Part shown: piece after piece, positions 28,380 through 36,065 of the stretch
Numbering within the stretch: position 1 is the first letter of the stretch
How the letters are laid out: each line of letters opens with the position of its first letter
Assembly (NCBI RefSeq): GCF_000756665.1
Contig: NZ_ARXV01000002.1
Location: 248,001-312,000 of the forward strand
Length of the DNA stretch: 64,000 bases
Source of the DNA: Alcanivorax nanhaiticus
Lineage (GTDB): Bacteria; Pseudomonadota; Gammaproteobacteria; Pseudomonadales; Alcanivoracaceae
Reading direction: 5' to 3'
The notes under the pieces: model-generated
Database searches by the model: none
The model's input: only the letters and a program-made list of their open reading frames with translations
Told to the model about the DNA's origin: nothing
Made by a program: the position numbers and the translations under genes

Positions 28380-28679
28380 CTAAGAGTCTTCCAGCCAAAT
28401 CGAAAGCGGCGCACGGCGTTTTTCCTCACGCAGCGCCGCCAGCAATTTGTCCTTGTTGGTTCGGCTCAATTTTTTTAGCCGTGCTTCCAGCTGGCTGGCA
28501 GTGGCACGATCACCACCCGGTACCAGCAGAATCGGCTCCACAGGCCGGCGCACTCGGGTATAGCGCGCGCCTTTCGGGCTGTGATTATGCTCATGAAAAC
28601 GGCGAGCGGGCTCGGTGCAGATACCGGTATAGAGAGACCGGTCCGCACACCGCACCATATACACCCACCACTGTTGCAT
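28380..28679 (-). CDS. GIY-YIG domain protein (UPF0213/YhbQ family)
   Basis: 99 residues. The GIY-YIG-like nuclease core is seen as WVYMVRCADRSLYTGICTEPARRFHEHN, with the family's later KGARYTRVRRPVEPIL. YhbQ-type proteins are single-domain and are proposed to act in DNA repair. It lies 21 bp upstream of lemA on the same strand. Confidence 0.9.
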   Translation of the reverse strand: MQQWWVYMVRCADRSLYTGICTEPARRFHEHNHSPKGARYTRVRRPVEPILLVPGGDRATASQLEARLKKLSRTNKDKLLAALREEKRRAPLSIWLEDS

Positions 28680-28756
28680 GCTTTTACATCTGCCGTCGAA
28701 ATGACTGCTATGATGCCAGAGAGAATTTTCACAACAAGCTCAACAAGGATGAAAAC

Positions 28757-29149
28757 ATGGTTACCTACCTTTACTGGTTTCTGGTCGCAGCGCTGGTGAT
28801 TGGCGCGTTGTTCGGTATCGGCGTGCGGATGGAAAAGTGGAAACCGGCGATCATCATCGCAGCCATCATCTGGCTGGTAGCTACCCTGGCCTACTACTTC
28901 TGGCTGCAACAAGTATTTGTGAAGCGCTTCGGTGGCACCATGAGCATCACCATTCCCGAAGGCCACTACCACCTCAATGCCACCTGGAAAGATGACAACC
29001 TGTGGATTGAGGACTATGACCCGGAAACCGGTGAATGCATCTTCCGCGAATACTCCCGTGGCAACATGCTGCAGGGCAAGGTGGTGTTGAAGAACTGCAA
29101 CCCGTTGGGCGCACGCAATCTGCCCCAACCTGCCCCCAGCGCCGAGTAA
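28757..29149 (+). CDS. small membrane protein of unknown function
   Basis: 130 residues from the ATG at 28757 (AAGGA at 28745). Two membrane segments occupy about residues 3-22 and 30-50; the rest is a soluble domain (TMSITIPEGHYHLNATWKDDNLWIEDYDPETGECIFREYSRGN) with two cysteines, probably outside the cytoplasm. Not recognised. It is divergent from the GIY-YIG gene. Confidence 0.7.
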   Translation: MVTYLYWFLVAALVIGALFGIGVRMEKWKPAIIIAAIIWLVATLAYYFWLQQVFVKRFGGTMSITIPEGHYHLNATWKDDNLWIEDYDPETGECIFREYSRGNMLQGKVVLKNCNPLGARNLPQPAPSAE

Positions 29150-29227
29150 CACGCTGTTTGGCCTTCCCCTGTTCCGGTGATGACGCTACCCTTCCCCTCT
29201 CTTAGCGTACCGGAACAGGATTACCCC

Positions 29228-29596
29228 ATGAGCTCCTCCGTCGAAACCCTGCTGTTTGCCCTCAATTTGATGCCTGAAGTGGTTGCCTTCGAGCAGGTGC
29301 AGGCGGTCATCGAAGAACACTACGATTACACCCCCACCCGCTTCACCAACGGCAGTGGCGATGACATGGTAGTGAATGAAGCAGGCACCAACGAAGGCTC
29401 CTGCAAGATCTTCGCCTTTGCCAAGCTGCACAAACTGACCGATGAGCAGACCCTGGCCTGCTTTGGCCATTTCTTCCGCGATCATGTGCTCAGCAACCCG
29501 GAAGGCGATGACCACGCCAATATCCGTACCTTCATGCGCCACAGCCTGGCGGATGTGCACTTTGATGGTGACGCCCTCAAGCCGAAAGCTGGCTGA
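29228..29596 (+). CDS. HopJ family protein
   Basis: 122 residues from the ATG at 29228. It matches the HopJ (HopPmaJ) family in its hallmark FTNGSGDDMVVNEAGTNEGSCKIFAFAKLHKLTDEQTLACFGHFFRD and HANIRTFM. The family was named from a Pseudomonas type III effector but is widespread in free-living bacteria with no type III system, so the name should not be read as virulence. Function unknown. Confidence 0.88.
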   Translation: MSSSVETLLFALNLMPEVVAFEQVQAVIEEHYDYTPTRFTNGSGDDMVVNEAGTNEGSCKIFAFAKLHKLTDEQTLACFGHFFRDHVLSNPEGDDHANIRTFMRHSLADVHFDGDALKPKAG

Positions 29597-29660
29597 TCTT
29601 CGCGCGTTGTTGACCAGATCCCGGCAATAGTCGGGATTTGGGTCTGACTGGAGAGCCATC

Positions 29661-30224
29661 GTGATTCGCACCCTGAAAGCCGCTCTGATTGCCCTGCCGC
29701 TGGCCGTGTCGATTCCGGCACAGGCCAGCGATTGCCCGGCCCTGTTCGACACCCAGGTCCGCAAGCTGCACTCAAAAGCCTCTCTGGATTTGTGCGAGCT
29801 GACTCGCGACCGCACCACCCTGATCGTGAACACCGCCAGCCGCTGCGGCTATACCGGCCAATTCAAGGGACTGGAGGCGCTCTATCAGCAGTACAAGGAT
29901 CAGGGGCTAGTGGTGATTGGCTTCCCATCCGATGACTTCCGCCAGGAACTGGATGACGAGGCAGACACCGCCAAGGTCTGCTACATCAACTACGGGGTAA
30001 CTTTCCCCATGGCGGCCACCAGCAAGGTGAAAGGCAGCAGTGCCAATCCGGTTTTCCAGGCGCTCTCCAACGCCACAGAAGCACCGGGCTGGAACTTCAA
30101 CAAATATCTGGTTTCCCCTGAGGGCAAGAACATCCGGCATTTCCCGGCCTCTGCCAAACCCCTGGGCGGCGAGCTGGAGAGCGCCATCAAGGCGACGTTA
30201 CAAACTCCCACCCTCGGGCAGTAG
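29661..30224 (+). CDS. exported glutathione peroxidase family protein
   Basis: 187 residues with a signal peptide ending near PAQASDC. The peroxidatic cysteine is Cys62 in the family motif NTASRCGYTGQFKGLEALYQQY, and Trp144-Asn145 (GWNFNKYLV) complete much of the active site. The usual FPCNQF motif is FPSDDF here, so the catalytic glutamine is replaced by aspartate. It probably reduces peroxides in the periplasm, with thioredoxin-type donors. Confidence 0.9.
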   Translation: MIRTLKAALIALPLAVSIPAQASDCPALFDTQVRKLHSKASLDLCELTRDRTTLIVNTASRCGYTGQFKGLEALYQQYKDQGLVVIGFPSDDFRQELDDEADTAKVCYINYGVTFPMAATSKVKGSSANPVFQALSNATEAPGWNFNKYLVSPEGKNIRHFPASAKPLGGELESAIKATLQTPTLGQ

Positions 30225-30245
30225 AACCCCTGCCCGCAGGCTGCT

Positions 30246-30605
30246 ATGGTCGATAGTTCCACTTTCAAAGCTGAGATGCGTCCCGTGAAGGTTCTCAACA
30301 GCAAGGAACAGCAGCGTCATCGCCTGGAGCGCGATATGGAGCGCTTTCTGGAGAAAGGTGGATCCATTCAGGAAATTCCCTCCGGCGTGAGTGGCACCGA
30401 TCCGGTGAGCGGAAAAGGCCATCAGACCGTCCTTTTCAATGGCCCGCGTACAGCCCAGCGAACCGACCTGAGCCAGGTTGCCGCCACCATTGATGCTCGC
30501 CGCCACAAACCCAAACGGCAACGGCTTACCCCCCGTCCGCGACGCAAACTGCTCTATGATGATTTCGGCGAACCCCTTCGCTGGGTCTGGCAGGACAACG
30601 GATAA
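30246..30605 (+). CDS. conserved basic small protein of unknown function
   Basis: 119 residues (or 109 from the ATG at 30276, MRPVKVLNSKEQQRH). It is soluble and charged, with a short helical start (QQRHRLERDMERFLEKGG), the phrase IQEIPSGVSG and a basic end (RRHKPKRQRLTPRPRRKLLYDDFGEPLRWVW). It resembles hypothetical proteins I associate with Pseudomonas. No function can be given. It lies just downstream of the peroxidase gene. Confidence 0.65.
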   Translation: MVDSSTFKAEMRPVKVLNSKEQQRHRLERDMERFLEKGGSIQEIPSGVSGTDPVSGKGHQTVLFNGPRTAQRTDLSQVAATIDARRHKPKRQRLTPRPRRKLLYDDFGEPLRWVWQDNG

Positions 30606-30639
30606 TCAACCTCATAACGACACATCAGGAGAACCGGCA

Positions 30640-31410
30640 ATGAAACGGCTTGGGCTGTTGATCATGCTTTTGATAATGGGCAATGCCGCCAAGGCGGACA
30701 TCATCGAAACACCAGTAACCCTCCCCGACAATCTGGGCACGGGAGTGATGTACCTTAATGAGAAACAAAAAGAGCCCTCGGCCGGGGTAATAGTGGTGCA
30801 TGAATGGTGGGGCCTGAATGACTATGCCCGGGACCGGGCGCGACTGCTGGCCAAACAGGGTTACGTGGCCCTGGCCATCGACATGTACGGCACCGGCAAG
30901 GTAGCAACTCACCCCAAAGATGCCACGGCGTTTATGGAGACTGCGCTGGCTGAGCCGGAAAAAATGAATGCCCGCTTTCAGGCCGCACGCAAAATGCTGC
31001 TCAAGCAACAACAGGTAGACCCGAAACGCCTGTTTGCCATCGGCTACTGTTTTGGCGGGGCCGTCGTCCTCAACCAGGCCCGCATGGGAACTGAGCTTGC
31101 TGGTGTCGCCAGTTTCCACGGCTCATTGGGTACCGATACCCCAGCAAAAGCTGGCGAGGTAAAGGCCAAGGTGCTGGTAGCGACTGGCCAGGCCGATCCC
31201 ATGGTGCCCGCCAAGCAGGTCTCCGGGTTCGTGTCAGAAATGACAGCAGCGGGCGTCGACCTGCGTTTTTTGAGTTTCCCCGGTGCCAAACACAGCTTCA
31301 CCAACCCGGGTGCGGATGCGGTCGGTGAGCGTTTTGAAATGCCTCTGGCTTATGACGCCCACGCGGATCTGACCAGCTGGGAAGCCCTGATGGATTTTAT
31401 TGGCGACTAG
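30640..31410 (+). CDS. exported dienelactone hydrolase family protein
   Basis: 256 residues from the ATG at 30640 with an AGGAG ribosome site. A signal peptide ends near NAAKAD. An alpha/beta hydrolase fold follows, with the DLH triad Cys137 (GYCFGG), Asp186 (GQADPMV) and His218 (GAKHSF), and the family phrase VVHEWWGLNDYARDRARLLAKQGYVALAIDMYG. It probably hydrolyses a lactone or ester in the periplasm; the substrate is unknown. Confidence 0.9.
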   Translation: MKRLGLLIMLLIMGNAAKADIIETPVTLPDNLGTGVMYLNEKQKEPSAGVIVVHEWWGLNDYARDRARLLAKQGYVALAIDMYGTGKVATHPKDATAFMETALAEPEKMNARFQAARKMLLKQQQVDPKRLFAIGYCFGGAVVLNQARMGTELAGVASFHGSLGTDTPAKAGEVKAKVLVATGQADPMVPAKQVSGFVSEMTAAGVDLRFLSFPGAKHSFTNPGADAVGERFEMPLAYDAHADLTSWEALMDFIGD

Positions 31411-31418
31411 AACTACCC

Positions 31419-31441
31419 GAGCGCCCCGAATTGGGGCGCTC
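31419..31441 (+). terminator. hairpin terminator after the dienelactone hydrolase gene
   Basis: GAGCGCCCC and GGGGCGCTC form a perfect 9-bp stem with a 5-nt loop, 9 bp after the stop codon. Only TTC follows, so the T-run is weak, but the stem is very stable. Confidence 0.65.
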
Positions 31442-31609
31442 TTCACATTGCCGCCCCAATTCAGTACACCGGCATACCCGCTTTCTCCTGCAATTCTCTC
31501 CGCAGCCCATCGCACGGGGCATATTCAAATTGGCACTCCACTTGCAATGATCCCAATAGAGGAATCGAATGGCCTTGGTGCCATCACGCACTCAACACAA
31601 TTTGCACCA

Positions 31610-31756
31610 ATAGACCGCTAGGGTTCCGGTCGCCTGCGCCCGCATCACGCGCAGCCGATGGCTGGTCCGAGAGCAGTCGACCTTCTTGGCGCCGATAGAT
31701 CTGAAACAACATCTACGGCTGGAGGTTACACGGCGGGACAAAAGCCCGGGAGGACA
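31610..31756 (+). promoter_or_regulatory. guanidine-I riboswitch (ykkC class)
   Basis: The highly conserved ykkC blocks are present in order: CTAGGGTTCCG at 31618-31628, CTGGTCCGAGAG at about 31662-31673, and ACACGGCGGGACAAAAGCCCGGGAG at about 31729-31752. This aptamer binds guanidinium. It is followed by about 40 nt that may be the expression platform (a CCTC at 31781 could pair with GAGG in the aptamer end) and then a strong ribosome site AAGGAGGT before the first gene. It should switch on the operon when guanidine is present. Confidence 0.92.
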
Positions 31757-31810
31757 CGATGACAGCATTGTCATTGGATTCCTCATCGTCCGTAGCCAAG
31801 GAGGTCCCAA

Positions 31811-32875
31811 ATGACCCGTTCCGTTCGCAAGACCGCTGCCGTTGCAGCACTCGCTCTGTTCACTGCCCTTACCCCGGTCACCGCTCTGGCCAAAGACTCA
31901 TTCAGTATCTGCTGGTCCATCTACGTGGGCTGGATGCCGTGGGACTATGGTGCCCAGCAGAAAATCGTCGACAAGTGGGCCGACAAGTACGACATCGAAA
32001 TTGATGTAGTACAGATCAACGACTATGTGGAATCCATCAACCAGTACACCGCCGGAGCCTATGACGGCTGTGCCATGACCAACATGGATGCACTGACTAT
32101 CCCTGCTGCGGGCGGCGTGGATTCCACTGCCCTGATCGTAGGTGACTTCTCCAACGGCAACGACGGTGTCGTACTCAAAGGCACCGACAAATTGGCAGAC
32201 ACCAAGGGCCAGAACGTGAACCTGGTGGAGCTGTCCGTTTCTCACTACCTGTTGGCACGCGCCCTGGACACTGTCGGCCTGAGCGAGAAAGACCTGACTG
32301 TGGTCAACACCTCGGATGCCGACATGGTGGCAGCCTATACCACCAAGGACGTGACCGCCGTAGCCACCTGGAACCCGTTGCTCAGTGAAATCACTGCCAT
32401 GCCGGACAGCCACAAAGTATTCGATTCTTCAAAAATCCCCGGTGAAATCATCGACCTGATGGTAGTCAACACCGAAACGCTGAAAGCCAACCCGGCCTTC
32501 GGCAAGGCACTGACCGGGGCCTGGTATGAAATCATGGCGACCATGTCTGCCGATGATGCCAAAGGCAAAGAAGCCCGCACCTTTATGGCGAAAGCCTCTG
32601 GCACCGACCTGGCCGGCTATGAAGCGCAGCTGGATTCCACCCGCATGTTTTATCAGGCCAGCGAAGCCGTGGAGTTCGTCAACAGTGCCGAACTGAAAGA
32701 CACCATGCAGAAGGTCGCGGAGTTCTCCTTCGACCATGGTCTGCTGGGTGAAGGCGCCCCCGATGCGGGCTTTGTGGGTATCGAAACGCCTGCTGGTGTG
32801 TTCGGCAGCGACAGCAACATTCAACTGCGTTTTATCCCGGACTACATGGCCATGGCTGCCGAAGGAAAGTTGTAA
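31811..32875 (+). CDS. ABC transporter substrate-binding protein, guanidine/urea uptake type
   Basis: 354 residues with a signal peptide ending near TALAKDS. The mature part is NrtA/SsuA-like (FSICWSIYVGWMPWDYGAQQKIVDKWADKYDIEIDVVQINDYVESINQYTAGAYDGCAMTNMDAL) and belongs to the group annotated as putative urea ABC binding proteins next to urea carboxylases. Under a guanidine riboswitch, guanidine is the likelier ligand. AAGGAGGT precedes the start. A heptad hairpin lies between this gene and the permease gene. Confidence 0.88.
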   Translation: MTRSVRKTAAVAALALFTALTPVTALAKDSFSICWSIYVGWMPWDYGAQQKIVDKWADKYDIEIDVVQINDYVESINQYTAGAYDGCAMTNMDALTIPAAGGVDSTALIVGDFSNGNDGVVLKGTDKLADTKGQNVNLVELSVSHYLLARALDTVGLSEKDLTVVNTSDADMVAAYTTKDVTAVATWNPLLSEITAMPDSHKVFDSSKIPGEIIDLMVVNTETLKANPAFGKALTGAWYEIMATMSADDAKGKEARTFMAKASGTDLAGYEAQLDSTRMFYQASEAVEFVNSAELKDTMQKVAEFSFDHGLLGEGAPDAGFVGIETPAGVFGSDSNIQLRFIPDYMAMAAEGKL

Positions 32876-32884
32876 AAAGTACAA

Positions 32885-32914
32885 CGTCAGACGTCTGAAG
32901 TCGGACGTCTGACG
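32885..32914. repeat. heptad-repeat hairpin, GTCNGAC type
   Basis: CGTCAGACGTC at 32885-32895 and its exact inverse at 32904-32914 enclose 8 nt. It sits 10 bp after the binding-protein stop, inside the operon. In many transporter operons a hairpin here stabilises the binding-protein message so that it outnumbers the permease; that role is an inference. Confidence 0.78.
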
Positions 32915-32938
32915 CTTCCAACATGACCGGGAAATGCC

Positions 32939-33757
32939 ATGAAAAAACTGATCAACCGTCGACCGGGCAAACCTGCCAGCTGGGCCTTGGGGCTGCTGCC
33001 CTTCCTGCTGCTGATCGTCGCCTACATGTTGGCATCCGATGCACGGCTGACTGAAAACCCCAACGACAAGTTGCTGCCTGCCCTGGACAGCTTTGTTCAG
33101 GCAATCGACCGCATGGCGTTCGAGCCGAGCAAGCGGAGTGGCGAATACCTGCTGTGGGAAGACACCCTGGCCAGCCTGCAACGGCTGGGCATTGGCGTCG
33201 CCATCAGCGCGCTGATAGCCGTGGTCGTTGGCATCGGTAACGGAACCATCCCGCTGATTCGTTCTACCTTTTCTCCACTGGTCACCGGGCTGTCACTGGT
33301 GCCTCCCATGGCCATTTTGCCGGTGCTGTTCATCATCTTCGGACTCGGCGAACTGGCCAAGGTGATGCTGATCATCATTGGCATAACCCCCTTCATGATT
33401 CGCGATCTGCAACAACGCGCCATGGAAATTCCCGCCGAGCAGATCATCAAGATGCAAACCCTGGGAGCCAACACCTGGCAGATCATCACTCGGCTGGTCT
33501 GGCCGCAGTTAATGCCGCGTCTGATCAGTGCGGTGCGTCTTTCACTGGGGCCTGCCTGGCTGTTCCTGATCGCCGCCGAAGCGATCGCTGCCACCGAAGG
33601 ACTGGGTTACCGCATCTTTCTGGTACGCCGCTACCTGTCCATGGATGTGATTCTTCCCTATGTGGTGTGGATCACCCTGCTGGCCTTTGCCATCGACTTT
33701 CTCCTTAGTCGCTATTCGCAATGGCGCTATCCCTGGTTCCACCAGAAAAGTCATTAA
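32939..33757 (+). CDS. ABC transporter permease, guanidine/urea uptake type
   Basis: 272 residues with about six membrane segments and the permease loop EAA-like motif (EIPAEQIIKMQTLGANTWQIITRLVWPQLMPRLISAVRLSLGPAW). It is of the SsuC/NrtB/TauC class. It forms the membrane channel used by the flanking binding protein and ATPase genes. Confidence 0.92.
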   Translation: MKKLINRRPGKPASWALGLLPFLLLIVAYMLASDARLTENPNDKLLPALDSFVQAIDRMAFEPSKRSGEYLLWEDTLASLQRLGIGVAISALIAVVVGIGNGTIPLIRSTFSPLVTGLSLVPPMAILPVLFIIFGLGELAKVMLIIIGITPFMIRDLQQRAMEIPAEQIIKMQTLGANTWQIITRLVWPQLMPRLISAVRLSLGPAWLFLIAAEAIAATEGLGYRIFLVRRYLSMDVILPYVVWITLLAFAIDFLLSRYSQWRYPWFHQKSH

Positions 33758-33766
33758 GGGAGAACC

Positions 33767-34564
33767 ATGACCATGGCGATTATCGAAATGAAAAACCTGT
33801 GGAAGGAGTACGGAGACCAGGTGGTGCTGGAACGACTCAACGCCACCGTCAACGAAGGCGAGTTTATCACCATTGTCGGCGCTTCCGGCTGTGGCAAGAC
33901 CACCTTCCTGAAACTCCTTCTCGGCACAGAGCAAGCAACCCGTGGCGAACTGCTGCTGGATGGACACCCCCTACCTGCCGAGCCGGACGAGAGCCGCGGC
34001 ATCGTGTTTCAACGCTACTCCGTACTCAGCCACCTGACCGCACTGGAAAACGTGATGCTGGGCGGTGAGTTACACGGCAACCGCTGGCTGGGGATTACCT
34101 TCGGCAAGCAACGCAAGCAACTGCGCAAAGCCGCGCTGGAAATGCTGGATTCTGTGGGCCTGGGCCAGGCCGCCGACAAGTATCCCCATGAACTGTCCGG
34201 CGGTATGCAGCAGCGTCTTGCGTTGGCTCAGGCGCTAATCAAGCGCCCACGCATCCTGTTACTGGATGAGCCTTTTGGCGCGCTGGATCCCGGTATTCGC
34301 GCCGACATGCACAAGCTGGTTCTAAGCCTGTGGAAAGAACAGAACCTCACCGTATTCATGATCACCCACGACATTACCGAAGGGTTTTATCTGGGCACCC
34401 GGTTATGGGTGTTCGATAAACCGCGATTGGATGCTCAGGCCCCCGGAGCCTATGGCGCCAAGGTCACCTACGACCTGCCCGTCGGGGATTGTGAGAACGG
34501 CACTCTCAAACGTATTAATCAGACCGTCGGCCGCACTAGCCGCGTTCTTAACGACACCCTGTAA
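33767..34564 (+). CDS. ABC transporter ATP-binding protein, guanidine/urea uptake type
   Basis: 265 residues. Walker A is GASGCGKTT, the signature LSGGMQQR and Walker B ILLLDEPFGALD, followed by the H-loop MITHD. It is the NrtD/SsuB-type ATPase of the transporter encoded here. It starts 9 bp after the permease stop behind AAGGGAG. Confidence 0.95.
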   Translation: MTMAIIEMKNLWKEYGDQVVLERLNATVNEGEFITIVGASGCGKTTFLKLLLGTEQATRGELLLDGHPLPAEPDESRGIVFQRYSVLSHLTALENVMLGGELHGNRWLGITFGKQRKQLRKAALEMLDSVGLGQAADKYPHELSGGMQQRLALAQALIKRPRILLLDEPFGALDPGIRADMHKLVLSLWKEQNLTVFMITHDITEGFYLGTRLWVFDKPRLDAQAPGAYGAKVTYDLPVGDCENGTLKRINQTVGRTSRVLNDTL

Positions 34565-34594
34565 CACGAAAACAGGACAACGAAGGACTTCACC

Positions 34595-35311
34595 ATGAGC
34601 GAAAGCCTTTACACCACCACCCTGCCCGGCAGTGCCCACTGGTCACTTCGGGTACGCCGCGGCATGCAATTACGCTTCACCGATCTGCAAGGTGGCGCCA
34701 ACCTCTCCGTGCTGATGTACAACCCGGAAATGCTGCTGGAACGCTACAACGCCCCGGATACTCTCAAGGGTCAGCACACCTTCAAGCTGACAAAGGGCAA
34801 CTGTCTCTATTCCGATATGGGCCATGTGTTCGCCTCCATCGTGGAAGACGATTTTGGCTGGCATGACACGGTGTGCGGCACCCTCAGTGAAAAGACCCTG
34901 AAAGAAAAGTACGCCGTGCGCTCCTACCAGGATTGCCACAATGAATGGACCTTGAGTGGCGAGCACAGCTTCCTTACTGAACTGGCCAAGTACGGCCTCA
35001 CCGAACGGGACATGGCCGCCAACCTGAACCTGTTCTCCAAGGTAGCGGCCGATGATAACGGCAACCTGGTGTTTGATCCGTCCGTAGCCCGCGCCGGAGC
35101 CAGCGTTACCCTTCGCTTCGAAATGGACACCCTGGTGATTCTGCATAGCTGCCCGCATCCGCTGAACCCGGCATCGGAATATCCCATGAAGCCGGTGCAG
35201 ATCGAGATGCTGCAAGCCGAGCCCGTGGCGGACGATGATTTCTGCAAGAACTTCCGCCCGGAAAACGGCCGCGCGTTCGAAAACAATCGTCTCTACCACC
35301 TCGGGCTGTAA
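34595..35311 (+). CDS. DUF1989 protein, carboxyguanidine deiminase subunit (urea carboxylase-associated)
   Basis: 238 residues of the DUF1989 (urea amidolyase-associated) family: HWSLRVRRGMQLRFTDLQGGANLSVLMYN and YSDMGHVFASIVEDDFGWHDTVCG are typical. In guanidine-utilising bacteria two such proteins together deiminate carboxyguanidine to allophanate (CgdA/CgdB). It is one of that pair, with the next gene; I cannot assign A or B from sequence. Confidence 0.85.
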   Translation: MSESLYTTTLPGSAHWSLRVRRGMQLRFTDLQGGANLSVLMYNPEMLLERYNAPDTLKGQHTFKLTKGNCLYSDMGHVFASIVEDDFGWHDTVCGTLSEKTLKEKYAVRSYQDCHNEWTLSGEHSFLTELAKYGLTERDMAANLNLFSKVAADDNGNLVFDPSVARAGASVTLRFEMDTLVILHSCPHPLNPASEYPMKPVQIEMLQAEPVADDDFCKNFRPENGRAFENNRLYHLGL

Positions 35312-35334
35312 GAAGCTGCAAGCTACAAGGACAG
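35312..35334. repeat. short heptad repeat, single arm
   Basis: The 28-bp gap between the two DUF1989 genes contains AAGCTGC followed by AAGCTAC and AAGG, that is, the same 7-bp periodicity as the larger hairpins but with no inverse arm nearby. It may be a half or decayed copy. Confidence 0.4.
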
Positions 35335-35338
35335 AAAC

Positions 35339-35980
35339 ATGATCAAAGAAAGCCAACGTCAACCGGAGCAAGCCTGCTTCCGCGAAGTGGTGGCCGCCGG
35401 TGATTACTTCATCCGCACCATCAAGAAAGGCCAGACGGTTCGCCTGCTGGATCTGGAAGGCAACCAGGCTGCCGACACCCTTTTCTACAGCGCGGAAGAT
35501 CCCGCCGAGCGCTACAGCGCCATGGACACCATTCGTGAACAGGGCAATGTCTATCTCACCGCCGGCACCACCCTGATGAGCAACCGCATGAATCCGTTGC
35601 TGGAGATCGTGGCCGACACCTGCGGCCGTCACGACACCCTCGGCGGTGCCTGTGCCACCGAAAGCAATACGGTGCGCTACGATCTGGAAAAACGCTGCAT
35701 GCACGCCTGTCGGGACAGCTGGATGCTGGCCGTCAACGAACATCCGGAATTTCATCTCGGCAAGCAGGACATCACCCACAACATCAACTTCTTCATGAAT
35801 GTGCCGGTGACCGCCGAGGGCGGGCTGACGTTCGAAGACGGTATTTCCGCGCCAGGCAAATACGTGGAACTGACCGCGTGCATGGACACGGTGATCCTGA
35901 TTTCCAACTGCCCACAGTTGAACAACCCGTGTAACGGCTACAACCCGACCCCCATTGAAGTGCTGGTCTGGAACGATTGA
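35339..35980 (+). CDS. DUF1989 protein, second carboxyguanidine deiminase subunit
   Basis: 213 residues, paralogous to the preceding protein ([69 protein letters not shown]). The Cys and His residues around [10 protein letters not shown] and CMHACRDSW probably hold a metal. Together with its neighbour it should convert carboxyguanidine, made by the carboxylase encoded next, into allophanate and ammonia. Confidence 0.86.
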   Translation: MIKESQRQPEQACFREVVAAGDYFIRTIKKGQTVRLLDLEGNQAADTLFYSAEDPAERYSAMDTIREQGNVYLTAGTTLMSNRMNPLLEIVADTCGRHDTLGGACATESNTVRYDLEKRCMHACRDSWMLAVNEHPEFHLGKQDITHNINFFMNVPVTAEGGLTFEDGISAPGKYVELTACMDTVILISNCPQLNNPCNGYNPTPIEVLVWND

Positions 35981-36065
35981 TCACCGGTCTTATACCCCGG
36001 GGACGGCCTCGGCGGCCAAGGTTTTACTGACGGGACGACCCGTCACCTGTCGAAGAGAGACAGCC

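Noticed and set aside
29228..29596. HopJ protein as evidence of a type III secretion system
   Set aside because: The family is common in bacteria without such systems, and no secretion genes are nearby.
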